From Macrophomina tecta (Eukaryota > Ascomycota > Dothideomycetes > Botryosphaeriales > Botryosphaeriaceae), in assembly GCA_024180945.1 (NCBI GenBank), contig JAKSGN010000041.1, positions 2,914,001 through 2,978,000 of the forward strand: DNA of 64,000 bases, in the 5' to 3' direction. The position numbers and the translations under genes were made by a program. Positions within the stretch are counted from its first letter, which is position 1, and each line of letters opens with the position of its first letter. The notes beneath the pieces are model-generated. The model searched no databases. It was not told the DNA's origin and saw only the letters and a list, made by a program, of their open reading frames with translations. Positions 32,769 through 45,350 of the stretch are shown here, in pieces.

Positions 32769-35684
32769 CTTCACCGCCGCCCCGCCAATGGCGCGGGGCT
32801 GAAAAGAAGGAGGCTAAGCGCCAACAACCGACTTCGGATGAGGCTCTGAGGTAAGTTCGTACGTCGTGGCGCCAACGGAGGCAGGGTTACATCGTCGCCC
32901 GTTCGGGTAATTGCGGAGTGGCCTAATTGATGCTCCGCAGACACGTGTATCCGTTGACAACCTCAAATCCACATTTAGCCCTAACGTTCACCGATATACA
33001 TGCGGAGCGCGAGCTTCTCTCGCAGGAGAGGGCTCCTTTCATGTGCAGAGAATTGCATGATTCAAATGCAGACATACATAAGCTGCTTCGCCGGCCTCGG
33101 ACGCCATCATTGGGTGCTATTTTGGTCGGTTTCAAGTGAGCAGTGTCGTCGGTATCCTGTCCGCCAGGCCTCCAAGATCGAGATGGCCGGCTGGAAGCGG
33201 GATGTTGAGTGGTTGCTCGACAGTCTCACGACAGCAGGGCGGCGTTTGCTGAAGTCCTACGGCGTCTCCATCAGGCTCCACCTTGGATGAGCTGGTTGTA
33301 AGTGTATGGACGGGCTTCTGCTAGCCGCGCGGCGAAAAGAGTCACGGATTCAGGTGATCTCGCGTGTAGTAATGACAGCGGACGATGGGGGGCGGGAGAG
33401 CCCCGCGTCAAAATATAGCGGGGACCGAGGGTTCATCCTGGACCGGTGCACCCGTTTGGGAATGTATTGGGCTTCTGCTAAGCGCCCGGAACATTCGTAA
33501 GGCTTCGACGCTGCGTCTCAGACAGATTGAACGGCGCAGCAAAATGTCCGCGCCGACGATGATTTTCCCTTGGGGACAGCAAGATCAGCGGGGTTCTAAG
33601 CCCAGATCATGTCTGGTCGGCCGTGGTTGGGTTCCTGCTCCAGGGCGCCGGAGCTGTTGCCCAAGCAACGTTGGGTACCCATGGACGCTGGGAGCAGCGA
33701 GAGTCGAGAAATGTTCTCTTGCAGGAGTGCCAGCTGTCGCGAAGTGCAGCAGCGAGAAAAGCAAACGTGACGCGGATCCGGTGGTTGCCATCTGCTGGCT
33801 CGGCTTGGCGTGGCGGGCTGAGGCTGGGAAGCGCAGCATGGTTCCCTGCGGCTATCTGCATGGCACCTGTTACATTTTGGGTGCTCTCCAACCACCTTCA
33901 AGTGAAGCAGGTCCGTCACGAGAATGAGCCGGATGTTTGCCCTCACTTCCGGCTGCAGCGGGAGGCGCAGCGTCGAACGCCGCCTATTGAGGGCGCGTGG
34001 TTATAGCATTCGCTCACTGGACAATAGTGCAGCAGCAGTAGCAGCGCACGACCTGTTTCTAGGCCACTGCCTGCGGTGCATAAAAATCTGAGTCAAGGGG
34101 CGGCAGCCAGCCATGGCACGGCAGCAGCTTGGATGCGCGTAGTGGCATGCGCTGAAGAACAAGACATCTCTCCACCGGTTCAAACGGTTCGCGCGGTCTG
34201 CTCGATGGATCATCGGCCGCCTGGGCCTGCAAACCGGGGCAGGCGTCTCACAAAGCTCGAAGGCGGCGGCGAGCGAGGGGCAGCATTGGTTTGCGATGAT
34301 TGGCGTGGAGGCGCCTTTTTTTTTTCCCTGCATCTAGGACTGGGCTGGGTAGGGGCCTGCAGAAGGGCGAGAAGCGAGCGAGTGCGCAGCGCGTCGGCCA
34401 ACATGCATTGACAGCGCATCAAGAGGGACGTGCAGGACGGATCCACCGATGACCCGAGCTGCTCGACCACTGCCCCATCACGTTGCGGTCAATCAGTGCG
34501 TGTGCCTTGTTGGTGTCTGGCCGTGGATGGGGCAGGCGAAAGAGCGCCGCTTCGTCGCCGGCGGCCGCGCGCAGCTGGAGCTGGAGCTGGAGCTGGAGCC
34601 GGAGCCGGGGCTGGAGCGCGCGTGGGCGGGGCGGCGGGCGGCGGTCGCAGATGCGGTCAACAGGCGGGCACTGGGCAGCCGCTGCGCTGTCCGCCCGAGC
34701 CGTTGGACTACGGCAACTACCACTAGGCACAACCACCTTCTGTTGCGCGCGGGCAGCTTTGCCTGGGGCAGCGACGACGGGCGCACGGCTGGGAGGCTGG
34801 GCTCCCGCGCGGCCGTGATGGCAGCGTCAGGTCGCGGGGCTGCACGATGCACGATTCTGTTTTGAGCGAGGCAGGCTCCGCGGCCAGGTGACTGTCGCGC
34901 AGCCGGCAGCGGCCACGGAGCGAATCAGCGGGCGGCGCAGCCGCTCAGATGGCAGAGCGATGGCAAAGCGATGAGCTGGCCCGGCCTCCGCTGCAACGAG
35001 GAGTGCTGAGCGGGCCGGCTGGGTTCAAGGATCAAAAGGCATGAGGAGGCCTGCCGTTTGCCCGCTTGCCAGTGGCTGAGGTATCGGCGCCCGCGAAGCA
35101 CGAATATCTTCGCCGCTCCAGCCTATTGCGTCCCGCTGGTGCAGCCCTGCCCGAGCCCGAGTCCTCCCAGCACCAGCTTCGCCGCGCCGCCGCTCAGGGG
35201 GCGTGCCTTATCGATAACCTGCCAGCTCACACCTCGCTCGCGCTAGCGGACGGTTGGCTGCTTCATGCCCACCGGCTCTCTCCCAATCTTGTAGTGCCTC
35301 ACTGCGCTTCGCACCCTCCAGCAAAGAAGTCCACTCGAGCGAGCCGCACGTCTCGAGCCTCGACTTGCGCGCCTCCCCCATGGCGCGATGATCAGACGCA
35401 CCCAGTCCTCCTCCTCGCCGCCGGGGCCGGCTTGTTCGTCTCCCCGTACGTTCCACGCAAACCCGCCCTCGGCCAGAGCTCGACGCTACCGTCAGCCGAG
35501 CTCTGGCCTCTGCATGCTGTGTTGGCACCGCTGACCATGAACAGCCGTATCACCATCTGCCACCCAGCCCTCTTCTAAGAGCCACACGCCGTCCCCGCCC
35601 GAAGTCCATGAAACTGCCCGCGACATCGCGAGCCGGTCATCTAGCCCGCACAGGTCGTCCACACCTTGCGACCAACCCTCGAAG
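32769..35684. other. Gene-poor, GC-rich stretch upstream of the RasGAP-like gene
   Basis: Overlapping open frames on both strands are caused by GC content. None has recognisable motifs or convincing splicing. A hexanucleotide repeat lies at 34574-34615. The last few hundred bases are probably promoter and 5' untranslated region of the gene at 35685. Confidence 0.5.
34574..34615. repeat. Imperfect (GCTGGA)7 hexanucleotide repeat
   Basis: Seven hexamer units, two of them variants (GCCGGA, GCCGGG), in intergenic DNA. Confidence 0.85.
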
Positions 35685-38600
35685 ATGGGCAGTCGGCTGG
35701 CGCAGAACTCGACCCATGAGCCCGACCAGCAGCAACAGCAACAGCAACAGCAACATGAGAGAGCCGCGCCCCAGCCCGCGCCCCGGCCGCATATGCCCCC
35801 CTCAATGTCCGCCCCCGCCGGCCGTCTTCCGCGCCTGCTCCCGGCCGACCTCTCGCAGTACAGCGACGGTGCTTTCCCCCCGGATATAGTCTCCACTTCA
35901 TCTACCTCCCTCGCCGAGCTCGCCCACCTCATCCGCCTGCAGAGCTACCAAGAACAGCGCCGCTGCCATGCCCGCGTGCGCCTGCATCGATCTCTCGTGG
36001 CCAACGCGCTCTCCGCCCGGCTGGTACATTGCGGGGAGCTGGTGCACCGCACACTGGTCGACCACTTCCGGTCCGACGACAAGAAGAGCTTTGCCCAGCT
36101 GTACAATGCCCTCCACGACGTGCGCAACTCGTGCGACGCCACCCGCCGCTATGCGCTGCTGGAACCCGACCTGGAGTTCGGAAAGGCCAAGACACAGAAG
36201 AATGAGCGCGTTAATTCTTTTTCTACTTTCATGCATGAGATACCCACCAAAATTCGGGATGACCTGTTGGAGTTTCTTTCGGTGTTGCGCACTAACCCAG
36301 ACTTTCTTGCCACCCGTATCACCAGTCTTTCGCAGCAGGAGCTGGCCTCGTTGACTACGTTCCGTCAGGCTCTGGACCCCATAGATTCCGTCATGGCACT
36401 ACAGGCCAGGGGCAAGCCCATCCCCAGCGCGCAGAAATCCCAGGCTCTGTCGGGCTCCTCGGCAGTAGAGCGTCTACTGTCTTTCCAGCGTCATGATCCC
36501 CTTTCAGCTCTTATTTACACCATCTTTGCCAACTCCTCTGGACCAGACTCTGCCGAGGACCTCCGCCGGACGGATATCTGGGCCACCACCTGTGCCAGGC
36601 TGATCACCGAAGGAAAGCCCGGCAGTGACAAGTTCATCAAGAGCGTCTTGGATGCATGGGCCGGCATGCGCGAGTGGCCTGGCAAAGCCAACCTGGAGCT
36701 ATACCTCATGGAGGTCCTTCAGGATGGCCAGTTCCTTCTGGAGAAGCCCGAGGAGCCACCCAGGCAACGGGGCCAGCCGGAGACTCGTAGCACCAAGGAT
36801 ACCATCGCAGCCGACGAGTTCTATGATAGGTCTGTCCTGAGGTTGTTCGAAGTGATCGATGATGAGCCCAGCGCCGGGGGTATCCCTGAAGGTATTTTGG
36901 AAATAGGTATGGCAATTCTGAAGAAGCTTGAGGACTCACGAAAGCACCGCACTGCTGCTCAAACTTTCATCGTCTCGAGATGGTTCTTCTCAACCTATCT
37001 CCTTAATGCCATCATCCATCCTGAAGTAAGGGTCTCCCCATGTTTCTTAGTAGAATTGCTGCTCACAACCAGCAGAGCCAAGGCATCATGACTGGCCATC
37101 ACATCACGGAGCACGCACGGCAGAAGATTTTGAAGGAAATTGCTATCCGGGCCCAGAAACAAGTTCTGGACATGACTTACAACTGGTGGGCATCCTGTCT
37201 ATATAGGTCCTTCAACGCAGTGGATACTGATTCATTGCTGCAGGAAGCAAGCTGTTCCGATTCTGCCAGAAATTCGCCACCACATCGACAATATCATGAA
37301 CAGGTTCAAGACACGTAGCCACACGAAGCCCGTTCTTCTACCCGCGAAAGCTATCACTTCTCCTCGCGAGACTGTTGAAGTTCAGCCATTTGTAGTTGTA
37401 TGCCCCTCCGACATCATCACCATCGTCAACAGCCTGTACCCCGAGAGACGTCCATCATCCAGCCACACTGAAGATGGTCATCACCGCGGCCTTGCCTCAG
37501 GCGCATCATCAATCTCCGGTGTATCCTTGCCATTCCGAAATCCTTCGATTTCCGGAGATGCGAGTTCAATATTAAGCCAAAGCGCAGCGTCATCCATGAC
37601 AAGCGATACTACTTCCAGAGAACCTCTCCTGGAGCCACATATCGTTCCAGTGGATGCTCACCACCCTCTCACGGCTGGGGACAACTACCCCGGGCAAGAA
37701 AGCAGAGTCGAGCCTTCCGAGGAGTATGGCCGGAAGATCAGAACGACTTGCTCCGAGATGACACGAGTCCTGGGCCTCGACGCCACTGGTTCTTGCCATC
37801 CATGTGCTGAGAAGTGGGCTGTGCTTTACGTCTCATCGGATGGTAATGAGCTCAGGACTCGGATGCGCAAAGATACCGAGAGCGACGAAGAGCCTGACGA
37901 GGATTCGACTGAGAGTGAGAGTGATGACGAAGGTGTAGGTGACAGGATGGAACTGGAGAGTGATTATCATTCCATCAAGTTGGCAATTGTCAAGCTTGTT
38001 GAGGAATATGAAATCCCGAAGGAACTCGCTCCCGAAAGTGAGTCTAAGGGTTTCAGCAACCGCACGTCAGCCATTCGCCGAGAAGCACGGCCATCTGGTC
38101 CTAATCGTGCATCTTCTGCCCCACTTGGTGACAAGAACCCTTACCACAGCTCCAGTCAAAGTCAGCTCTCGACCATGTTTGCCAGCCAGAGAGGAACGCC
38201 ACCACTAAGAATGAGGCCGCACATCCGAACGGGGTCCAACTCTGATCTGAAAGATTCTGCATCTGAGAAGCCATCCGTCCTCATCATCATGCTTGAGGCT
38301 GCGATGAATCAATGTCAAGCTCGATCAGATTTCGTCAACGCGCACCTTTACTTTAAGACCTTGCAGCATCTGAGGAAGATTCAGTCTCCGTCTCTCACGC
38401 GTAATGGCTACTCTGCGTTGCTCAATTACTTTGGCCGTGGACCACGGGAGTCGCTTGCCAAGTCGTCTAGTGCCATCGAAGAATTCGAGGCATGGTTTGT
38501 TTGGCTCAAGCAGTCACAAGAAAGGCACGATGAGGCAATTGAAGATATGATGAAAGGTATGAAATCATTGAGAGACAAGATGTGGTACATTACCGATGTC

Positions 38601-40754
38601 CGCAACTCGGCTGGTTACGAGGAAGCCAAGAACGTTGCGTTGGCATTGAAGATCATGGGTCAGCCGACCAAGACGGCGGATGGGAAGCCAATCCAACCCC
38701 ACAAACCACGTAACCCGTCAAAGGTCGGCACCAATTTCCTGTTGAAGACTGAAGCGCAGGTTCTGGACCTCATGGCTGCGCCAACTGACCATGGCGGTCC
38801 CAACAAGCTCGCGGATGAACAATCCGACATGACTCTTCGTTGGCTCAAGCAGTATGCAATTGAAAGCTCATTCTGCAAGGGTGAGGAGCGGATACATCGC
38901 TTCTGCCTGGAGATTGACAAGTGTGTCAACAAGCTTGTGGGTGACGGCATTCTCGACGGGCCCGTGCTCTGGTCCAGCGAGCTCTATCGCCGGGACAAAG
39001 AAGTCTTAGACACTGGTCGTCAGAAGGGCGACCTATTCCTAACCGGTGTCGGTACTTTGAGCATTGCTGGCGATGAGGAATACGAGTCCCACCCAGGCAA
39101 GTCAAGCCTGAGAAGCCTCGACTTCGCGCAGCGGCCAAGCAACAGCAGTTTGCGGTCTGTCCATCGCAACGGCTCTCAGCAGAGCTTTGATTCCGGTAAG
39201 TGGAGCGGATCAAGGCCCATCGATCTTATGGACTCCCAGGACTACTTCGGCGGTTCCAGCCCTGTCCTGTCAATTGATTCTTCCAACACATTCTGGTCTC
39301 CTTTCCAGACCCAGGTTGCTTCTTCTCCAACAAGCGCGACAAGCATCCGTCCCGGTTCCTCCCGCGGCACAGTCATGCTGAAGCAATCGGCAACTGTGAA
39401 TGAAGACAAGCGCCGGTTCCTGTTGGATCTCAAGCAGACACTAACAGGCTTGCTCTTGAGTGATCTGGGGACCATTGTCTTCAGCCACGGCAGTGAGACC
39501 GACTCGTGGTTCTCTGGGGACCTTGGCGAGGAGTGCATTGCCCGTAAAGAGGAAGAAGAGAAGCGCCGCAAGCGTGCTGCGCGCAAGAAGAGCATGAGGA
39601 ATCTTCGAAGTGCAGCCAAGGAGCAACGTGGACCAGGCTCAGAACATCTCTCTTCCACAGATCATTCCAGCTCGGGTACCGATGCCACTGCCCGTTCATC
39701 TGGAATATCCGCAAAGAAGGCCGGCCTTCTTGAGTTTCCCTTCAACTCTGCTTTCCGTCGCCTCTTGCATAAGTTTGCCACCCACCCAAATCCATTCTCG
39801 AAGCTCCATGCGCTGTACGAGCTTGAGTTGTTGATCATCGCCTCGCTCAGCAGCCGCACTGGTCGCCCTTATAGCCGCAGGGAGACTCTGCCCACGGTGC
39901 CACAGTCGCCTACATTGGGCTCTGTGCCCGAGTACAGCTCCCGCGAGGCTACAGCTAATCACGTTCAGGCGCAGAACTTGGAAGAGGCAATCGCCAATTG
40001 CGAAGGCAGGCGCTCGCATTCGATGATGAGTGGCGATGAGTCTGGCTCCATATCATTCCGCAATGGTGCTCGCTCTCCGACCGGGCCGCCCAGCACCGAC
40101 ATGATTGTCGATGTATTGACGGGGTTGTTCCGTGATGCTGAGATCCGCCCCAAAACGCTCTTCCGCGACTTGCAGTACATCGCCTCGTTTGTGCCTGCGC
40201 AGATGCTCGATAAAACTGCTCGTGGCAAGGCATTTTGGGACGCCGGCCTCGCCGCGCTGGGTCTGAAGCAGGACATCTGCCGCATCATGGTGGAGATCGC
40301 TGACGACATCGTCGCATTGAACACCCAGAACCGTTCTGCGGCCCTGCAACACGCTGCCAACAGCAGTAGTGGTGCGTCTGAGAAGGCAGGCGTCACCAGC
40401 GCCACGGTTGCTCCATCTCCGGACGACCCGCTGAACAAGTTCACCATGGAGGATGCAGCACGCATGCTGATCATCACCGCCAAGGAAGGTGATGCCGTGG
40501 CCGAGCGTGAGCTTGCCATCTTCTATCTGACGCATCCCGATCTGCTGCCACGCACTACGCTGCCTCTGACCAAGCCGACCGAGGTCTTCAAGGCCGAGCT
40601 ACTCCAGCGCGATCGCAAGCGGGAAGATCCCCAACGCAGCGATCCCATCACCATGTGTGTCGCACAACACTGGATGGAGATGTCCAAGCGAGGCGGCGAT
40701 CAGCTGGCCACCAAATACCTCCGAGCTCGCGACGAGATGGAGAGGATCCCATAG
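35685..40754 (+). CDS. Large RasGAP-like / GTPase-activation-fold protein, 1653 aa
   Basis: Exons 35685-37025, 37076-37185 and 37244-40754; introns of 50 and 58 nt, both in frame. The acceptor of intron 1 could also lie 3 nt earlier, at 37073. The N-terminus has a nine-residue Gln run (residues 15-23) and a Pro-rich stretch. At about residues 85-480 is an all-helical region with features of the RasGAP fold, notably VSRWFFSTYLLNAIIHPE, in the place where RasGAPs carry their FLRFFCPA-type helix, then ARQKILKEIAIRAQ. The middle is Ser-rich and acidic (ESDEEPDEDSTESESDDE). At about 1350-1400 another helical block starts (FRRLLHKFATHPNPFSKLHALYELELL). The C-terminus resembles Sel1-like helical repeats. 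A role in Ras or Rab signalling or trafficking is inferred. A catalytic arginine was not pinned down. Confidence 0.8.
35727..35753 (+). repeat. CAG/CAA repeat coding polyglutamine
   Basis: Nine consecutive Gln codons with mixed CAG and CAA, near the N-terminus of the RasGAP-like protein. Confidence 0.95.
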
Positions 40755-41392
40755 ATTCCTCATTTTTGGCACCTCTGCATCACGCTGGTTATACGCATAG
40801 CGACGGTTTTGCATCTTCCCACTTTCTTCGCATTACTATATTTATTTGCCCATATACCAACCATCCTCACACAAATCCCTTCCATTCGACCTTCTTCACC
40901 CACTCGCCATCTCACACCTCCATAACTTCCGCATTCACACGAGTTACGGTAATACCGCTCTTCACCCTCAACACAAACCGCCCTGTACATGTTCGTTCTA
41001 GACGCATTCACGTTTCTTGGCTTGGGAAAAATGGGCAAAGGAAATCCAGGTGATGATGATGACGAAATACTTTTGGGGAAAAGGCTTTATTTCTCCCAAG
41101 ATGTTTTTCCCCATAACGGAAAACCGGACGATGATGAACCAATTCGCCGGTAAGGGCTGCGCGCAACAACCAAATGAGGACAGCAGGCTGGCTGCAGATG
41201 AGAGCTGTGCCCCATTTAGGAGTAGAGCGCAGTCAAAGATGATGCAACGTTACGAGTCTTCTTGCATAGGGATTGCAAAAGGGAGTGGGACTCTTTTTTA
41301 CCATCCCTCCCGCATGGCAGGTCGCCTGTGGATCGACCCTGCTTTGCATCCCTGTTTCTTTCCACTTTCTCATCGTTTTTATAGCTATATAC
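40755..41392. other. Convergent intergenic region
   Basis: Lies between the RasGAP-like gene (+) and the small gene at 41393 (-). It probably holds their 3' untranslated regions; no gene is supported. Confidence 0.55.
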
Positions 41393-42081
41393 CTATTCCG
41401 TACAGCACGTAGTTTGCAATAGTAGTTTAGTCTTGGAAGATTTATTGTTGTCGGTGTTGCGTGATCTCACAACTGAGTTTCCGTTCGTGTCCTTCATTGT
41501 TACGAAATTCCTGACTCCATCTTCGTCATTCATCAACCGCACGTTGGTGCTCTTGGCTGCAAGGTTTACACCGTTCTTCTGCCGTAGATTGAAGGTGTCG
41601 TCTAAGCAGTCCAGAACATCCAAGGGTAAAGGAAGGATGTTCGACTTCCAGAGCGGCAGCTTGCCATTTCGTGCCCAGTTCTCGCCGATTGTGAGGGCGA
41701 AGTGGACGGTGCTGAATGGAACGAGCGCGCCTGAATGTAGCCGCCACTGCCAATGCAAGACAACGAAGTCTTCTGGTAGTACGCGGTTCTGTGGACGCTT
41801 GTTGTGCTCGGCCCCGTTTCGATGAGGGTTGTCAGGCTGTCGTTGATTTTGGATGTCATTCTGGTGGTTTTTCTTCCATTTGTGGCACCATCAACGGTCG
41901 ATGCCTGCGGATCTCTCGCAAAATTCTGATACAGGTCGCCAATCAGATAATTGAGATACTGGATATATCCAGTGTGGACTGAACATATGGAAGGACGATC
42001 GGATTGGTTCGGCTGTCCATCTACCACGGCGTAGTAGTCATTGCATGTCATTGGAAGATTTGCTGGTTTGAGACGCAACAT
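41393..42081 (-). CDS. Hypothetical protein, about 193 aa (two-exon model)
   Basis: Two minus-strand segments look coding. The first, 42081-41896, contains NDYYAVVDGQPNQSDRP and YIQYLNYLIGDLYQNFARDP. The second, 41788-41393, contains LPEDFVVLHWQWRLHSGAL, HFALTIGENWARNGKLPLW and DCLDDTFNLRQKNG. The acceptor (TCCACAG) is good. The donor used here (GTTGAT at 41895) is weak, so the exact border is uncertain. There is no signal peptide or membrane helix and no recognised family. The second part looks folded, with alternating hydrophobic and aromatic positions. Confidence 0.45.
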
Positions 42082-43232
42082 CTTACGGCTGCGCCTGTAG
42101 GATTATATTGTGTTGTGCATCTAGTTCATATACGTCTCTGTTAATTTGGGTATGGAACTTGTAGAATGACCGGCCATTGTGGTCCCGTTATGGGCTTTAA
42201 AAGGCACCAGTGAGGGCGAAAGTCAATAACCATGCTAATATCCAGTCCTGGATAGAAGCCAAGCTCAAAGTCGTCTTGACTAAATGAACCTCGTGTTCCG
42301 AATATATGAGCTCAACGTGAAACGTCGGAGACGTCTGTGTTCTCAATGCCCTTTGATTCTATTCCCATGACGAAATATATACTCTAAATCCCAAAATAGC
42401 GGAGCACTTGCTCTTTGAATTTCGAGCACGGAATTACCGCGATATCAGTGACCAAAGTGAACGAGAGGTTCCTCCATCGAGATATTGTTGGTGAGTACGT
42501 CTATTGCTGTGGGTATGCACGTTGATATTTCGCCTGGAGGAAAATCAAAAGCGTACGCAACTCGTATTGAAGCATTCTAGTATCTCCGAGGAATATTGAC
42601 TTTCGAACATTATCACCTGCTGTCCGAAGGGGCCCGTTGCTAGAGTTGCAATAGTGCTTATCGCCGCAAGCAAGGCTGGGATGCCACACGCCTTCGCTTG
42701 AGCCAATAGGTACAAAGAGCTCTATGGCCCTCGATCAGCGAGATAAAATTGTTGCAGGTTGGTGATTTGATGCGCTTTGGTCTTAACTACAATAATTGTG
42801 TAAGGCAGTGGACATGCAAGCCCTGTCCTCCTGCCTGTGATTTTATTGCACAACAAAGGTTATATTGCAAAGTTGCTACAACTGAGTTTAACCATTTCGC
42901 CATCCGAACCCCGCCCGAATTCGTGCTGTACGAAGTAATGTGTCACTGTCCAGTGGGGATGCTTGGAACCAATCACGTGATAGGCAACGTATTCTCAGGA
43001 CCCAAAAAAAAAAAGCCCTTGCCTGCAACCTTTCCATCCTACCTCCCAAAAGATCGGCCCTCCGCACCGCAAATCTAAGAAGAGCTGCAGAGCCCGCCGC
43101 CTCTGCTCGGGAAACTCCTAATTTGAAGAAATTCCCGTTCAGGCCGTTGTCAGTCCAGCGCGAACAGCTATCGACAGGAAAAATTTTCGCCGCGGTCGAG
43201 AAGCAACACCCAGAAAAGGAAACAGGCGCGCC
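42082..43232. other. Intergenic region without gene
   Basis: Moderately AT-rich with short frames only. The last 200 bases before 43233 are probably the 5' flank of the methyltransferase gene. Confidence 0.55.
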
Positions 43233-45350
43233 ATGGGCCCTGACAACGCACTCCCTCTTCCGCCCAACTTTGGGGGCGGAGACCCGGAGGAGTATGTCGA
43301 AGCGCTGCTCCGCTTTGGCACGACGTCGACTATGCTGCGCACCCTGTGCGGCGGCGTGCACATCCTGGATTTCTTCACGCGCGAGCCGGACCTGTACTCG
43401 CTCGTGCTGCCAGAGGAGTGGAGGTTGTGGTTCGCGCGGAAAGACGTCGAGGTGATGGATGTGCTGGATCTGTGCATGCGGATGCAGGTGGATGAGGCGA
43501 CGCTAGCGGAGAGATTTGAGGTTCAGCCACCGGAGAGCTTCTTGGGGTTTGTGAAGGAGGTGAGGGGGTTGTTGTTAAGGAGAGATTGGGAGCCGGTGGA
43601 TGTAGGGAAGAAGAAAGGCGGGGGGAAGCTGCCGAGGCATATTGCGTTGGGAATGAATGTGAAGAAACAGCACGAGGTGCAGCATGTTGCGAGTTTTGTG
43701 GATAGGTTGGCCAGGGGGATCGAGGAGGTGAAGGGAGAGAAGGGCGCGATTACGCATATTGCGGATTTTGGGTCGGGGCAGAATTACTTGGGTAGGGCGT
43801 TGGCAAGTGAGCCGTATGGGAAGAGGATTATTGGGATCGAGAGTCGGAAGAACAACATCGAAGGCGCGAGAGGAATCGATGTGTTGGCGGGTCTGGCGCC
43901 TAAGAAGGTGGTGCTAAGGAACAAGAAGGAATGGAGAAAGGAGAAGGAAAAGGATGGGGAAGTATCGAAGGGGAAGAAAAAAAAGACGAGGGTACAAGGT
44001 GAAGAGAAGTGCGAGGAATGTGAAGATGATGCAGGGCAGAGCAACGGTACGAACGAGATGGGGCCGCCTGAGGGAACGCAGGAAGAGGTTCCCAATGGTT
44101 CCACAGAAGAATCGCAGCGGACATTCGAGGATATCTTGCAACGACAAGACGATGCTTTGGCAGACTTCGCACCGGAGGGCACAGAAGATTTTGCGCGAGA
44201 GCAGCCAAAGGAGACGTTCAACGGAATCCCAAAGGGATCCAAGAAGGCGAAATTGCATTTATTGGAGAATGGCACTGGGAGTATTCAATACGTGGAGCAC
44301 AGACTCGAGGACGGAAACCTCGCCCACGTCATTCAGGAGATTGTCGATCCTACAAAAGTCGCAGAGCAGCAAGATCAAAGCCCGCAGACCAAGGAAGACG
44401 TCAACCAACCATTCCTCACCTCCACGACTGCTGTCAATGCAGACACACGCGCCCAAGACCCAAACGTCATGGTCATATCTCTCCACTCCTGCGGCAACCT
44501 CGTCCATCACGGCTTACGCTCACTCACCCTCAACCCTGCGGTCAAAGCGGTCGCCATGATCGGCTGCTGCTACAACCTGATGACCGAACGCCTCGGCCCG
44601 CCTTCCTACAAGCTTCCGCAACTCCGCCCCAACCATCCACGCCTCGAAGCCACAGCCAACGCCTTCGACCCGCACGGTTTCCCCATGTCCGAGCGCTACG
44701 CCACCTACCCCGTCCCCGGCACTGACGACGTCGGTGTGAGGTTGAACATCACAGCACGCATGATGGCCGTGCAAGCACCGCAGAACTGGGGCCCCGCTGA
44801 TAGTGAGGCATTCTTCACGCGCCACTTCTTCCGCGCATTGCTGCAGCGTGTCTTCCTCGACCACGGTGTTGTGGAGCCGCCGCCGAGCAATGCCAACGGC
44901 GACAATAACAACGCCTTCCAGAATGGCCGCGCAGTGGGTGGCTCCGTCAGTCCGGCGGGCTGCTCCAGCGGCGGTGAGCCCATCGTTATTGGTTCACTGA
45001 AGAAGAGTTGCTACACCAACTTCGTTGCCTATGTGCGAGGTGCGGTGGCCAAGATCGAGGCAAACAAGGATCAGCATCCGGAGAAGGCGGAGTTGGTGGA
45101 GAAGAACATGGCGAACATTACGGACGAGGAAATCAGGCGGTACGAGGAAGAGTACCGTGAGAGAAAGAAGGAACTCGCCGTTGTGTGGAGCTTGATGGCA
45201 TTCTCGGCGGGAGTGATTGAAGCCATGATCGTGGTGGACAGATGGCTATGGCTGAAGGAGCAAAAGGAGGTCGAGAGCGCCTGGGTGGAGCCTGTCTTTG
45301 ACTACAAGCTAAGCCCGAGGAACTTGGTCGTTGTAGGAGTGAAGAAATAG
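43233..45350 (+). CDS. METTL25-like methyltransferase, 705 aa
   Basis: A single exon. The N-terminal helical region (LLRFGTTSTMLRTLCGGVHIL...) leads to the signature MNVKKQHEVQHVASFVDRLA. The SAM-binding motif HIADFGSGQNYLGRALA follows, then an acidic-end strand IIGIESRKNNIEGA. A long Lys/Glu-rich insert separates this from the C-terminal half, which holds VMVISLHSCGNLVHHGLRSL, MIGCCYNLMTERLG and a long helical end. The order matches the METTL25/RRNAD1 group (methyltransferase domain 32). Human METTL25B (RRNAD1) is in this group, but the fungal substrate is not known to me. The insert at about residues 225-330 is low-complexity and unlikely to be catalytic. Confidence 0.88.
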   Translation: MGPDNALPLPPNFGGGDPEEYVEALLRFGTTSTMLRTLCGGVHILDFFTREPDLYSLVLPEEWRLWFARKDVEVMDVLDLCMRMQVDEATLAERFEVQPPESFLGFVKEVRGLLLRRDWEPVDVGKKKGGGKLPRHIALGMNVKKQHEVQHVASFVDRLARGIEEVKGEKGAITHIADFGSGQNYLGRALASEPYGKRIIGIESRKNNIEGARGIDVLAGLAPKKVVLRNKKEWRKEKEKDGEVSKGKKKKTRVQGEEKCEECEDDAGQSNGTNEMGPPEGTQEEVPNGSTEESQRTFEDILQRQDDALADFAPEGTEDFAREQPKETFNGIPKGSKKAKLHLLENGTGSIQYVEHRLEDGNLAHVIQEIVDPTKVAEQQDQSPQTKEDVNQPFLTSTTAVNADTRAQDPNVMVISLHSCGNLVHHGLRSLTLNPAVKAVAMIGCCYNLMTERLGPPSYKLPQLRPNHPRLEATANAFDPHGFPMSERYATYPVPGTDDVGVRLNITARMMAVQAPQNWGPADSEAFFTRHFFRALLQRVFLDHGVVEPPPSNANGDNNNAFQNGRAVGGSVSPAGCSSGGEPIVIGSLKKSCYTNFVAYVRGAVAKIEANKDQHPEKAELVEKNMANITDEEIRRYEEEYRERKKELAVVWSLMAFSAGVIEAMIVVDRWLWLKEQKEVESAWVEPVFDYKLSPRNLVVVGVKK

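Noticed and set aside
33385..34006. Plus-strand frames of 127-180 codons upstream of the RasGAP-like gene
   Set aside because: Equally long antisense frames exist and no conserved motif or signal peptide is seen.
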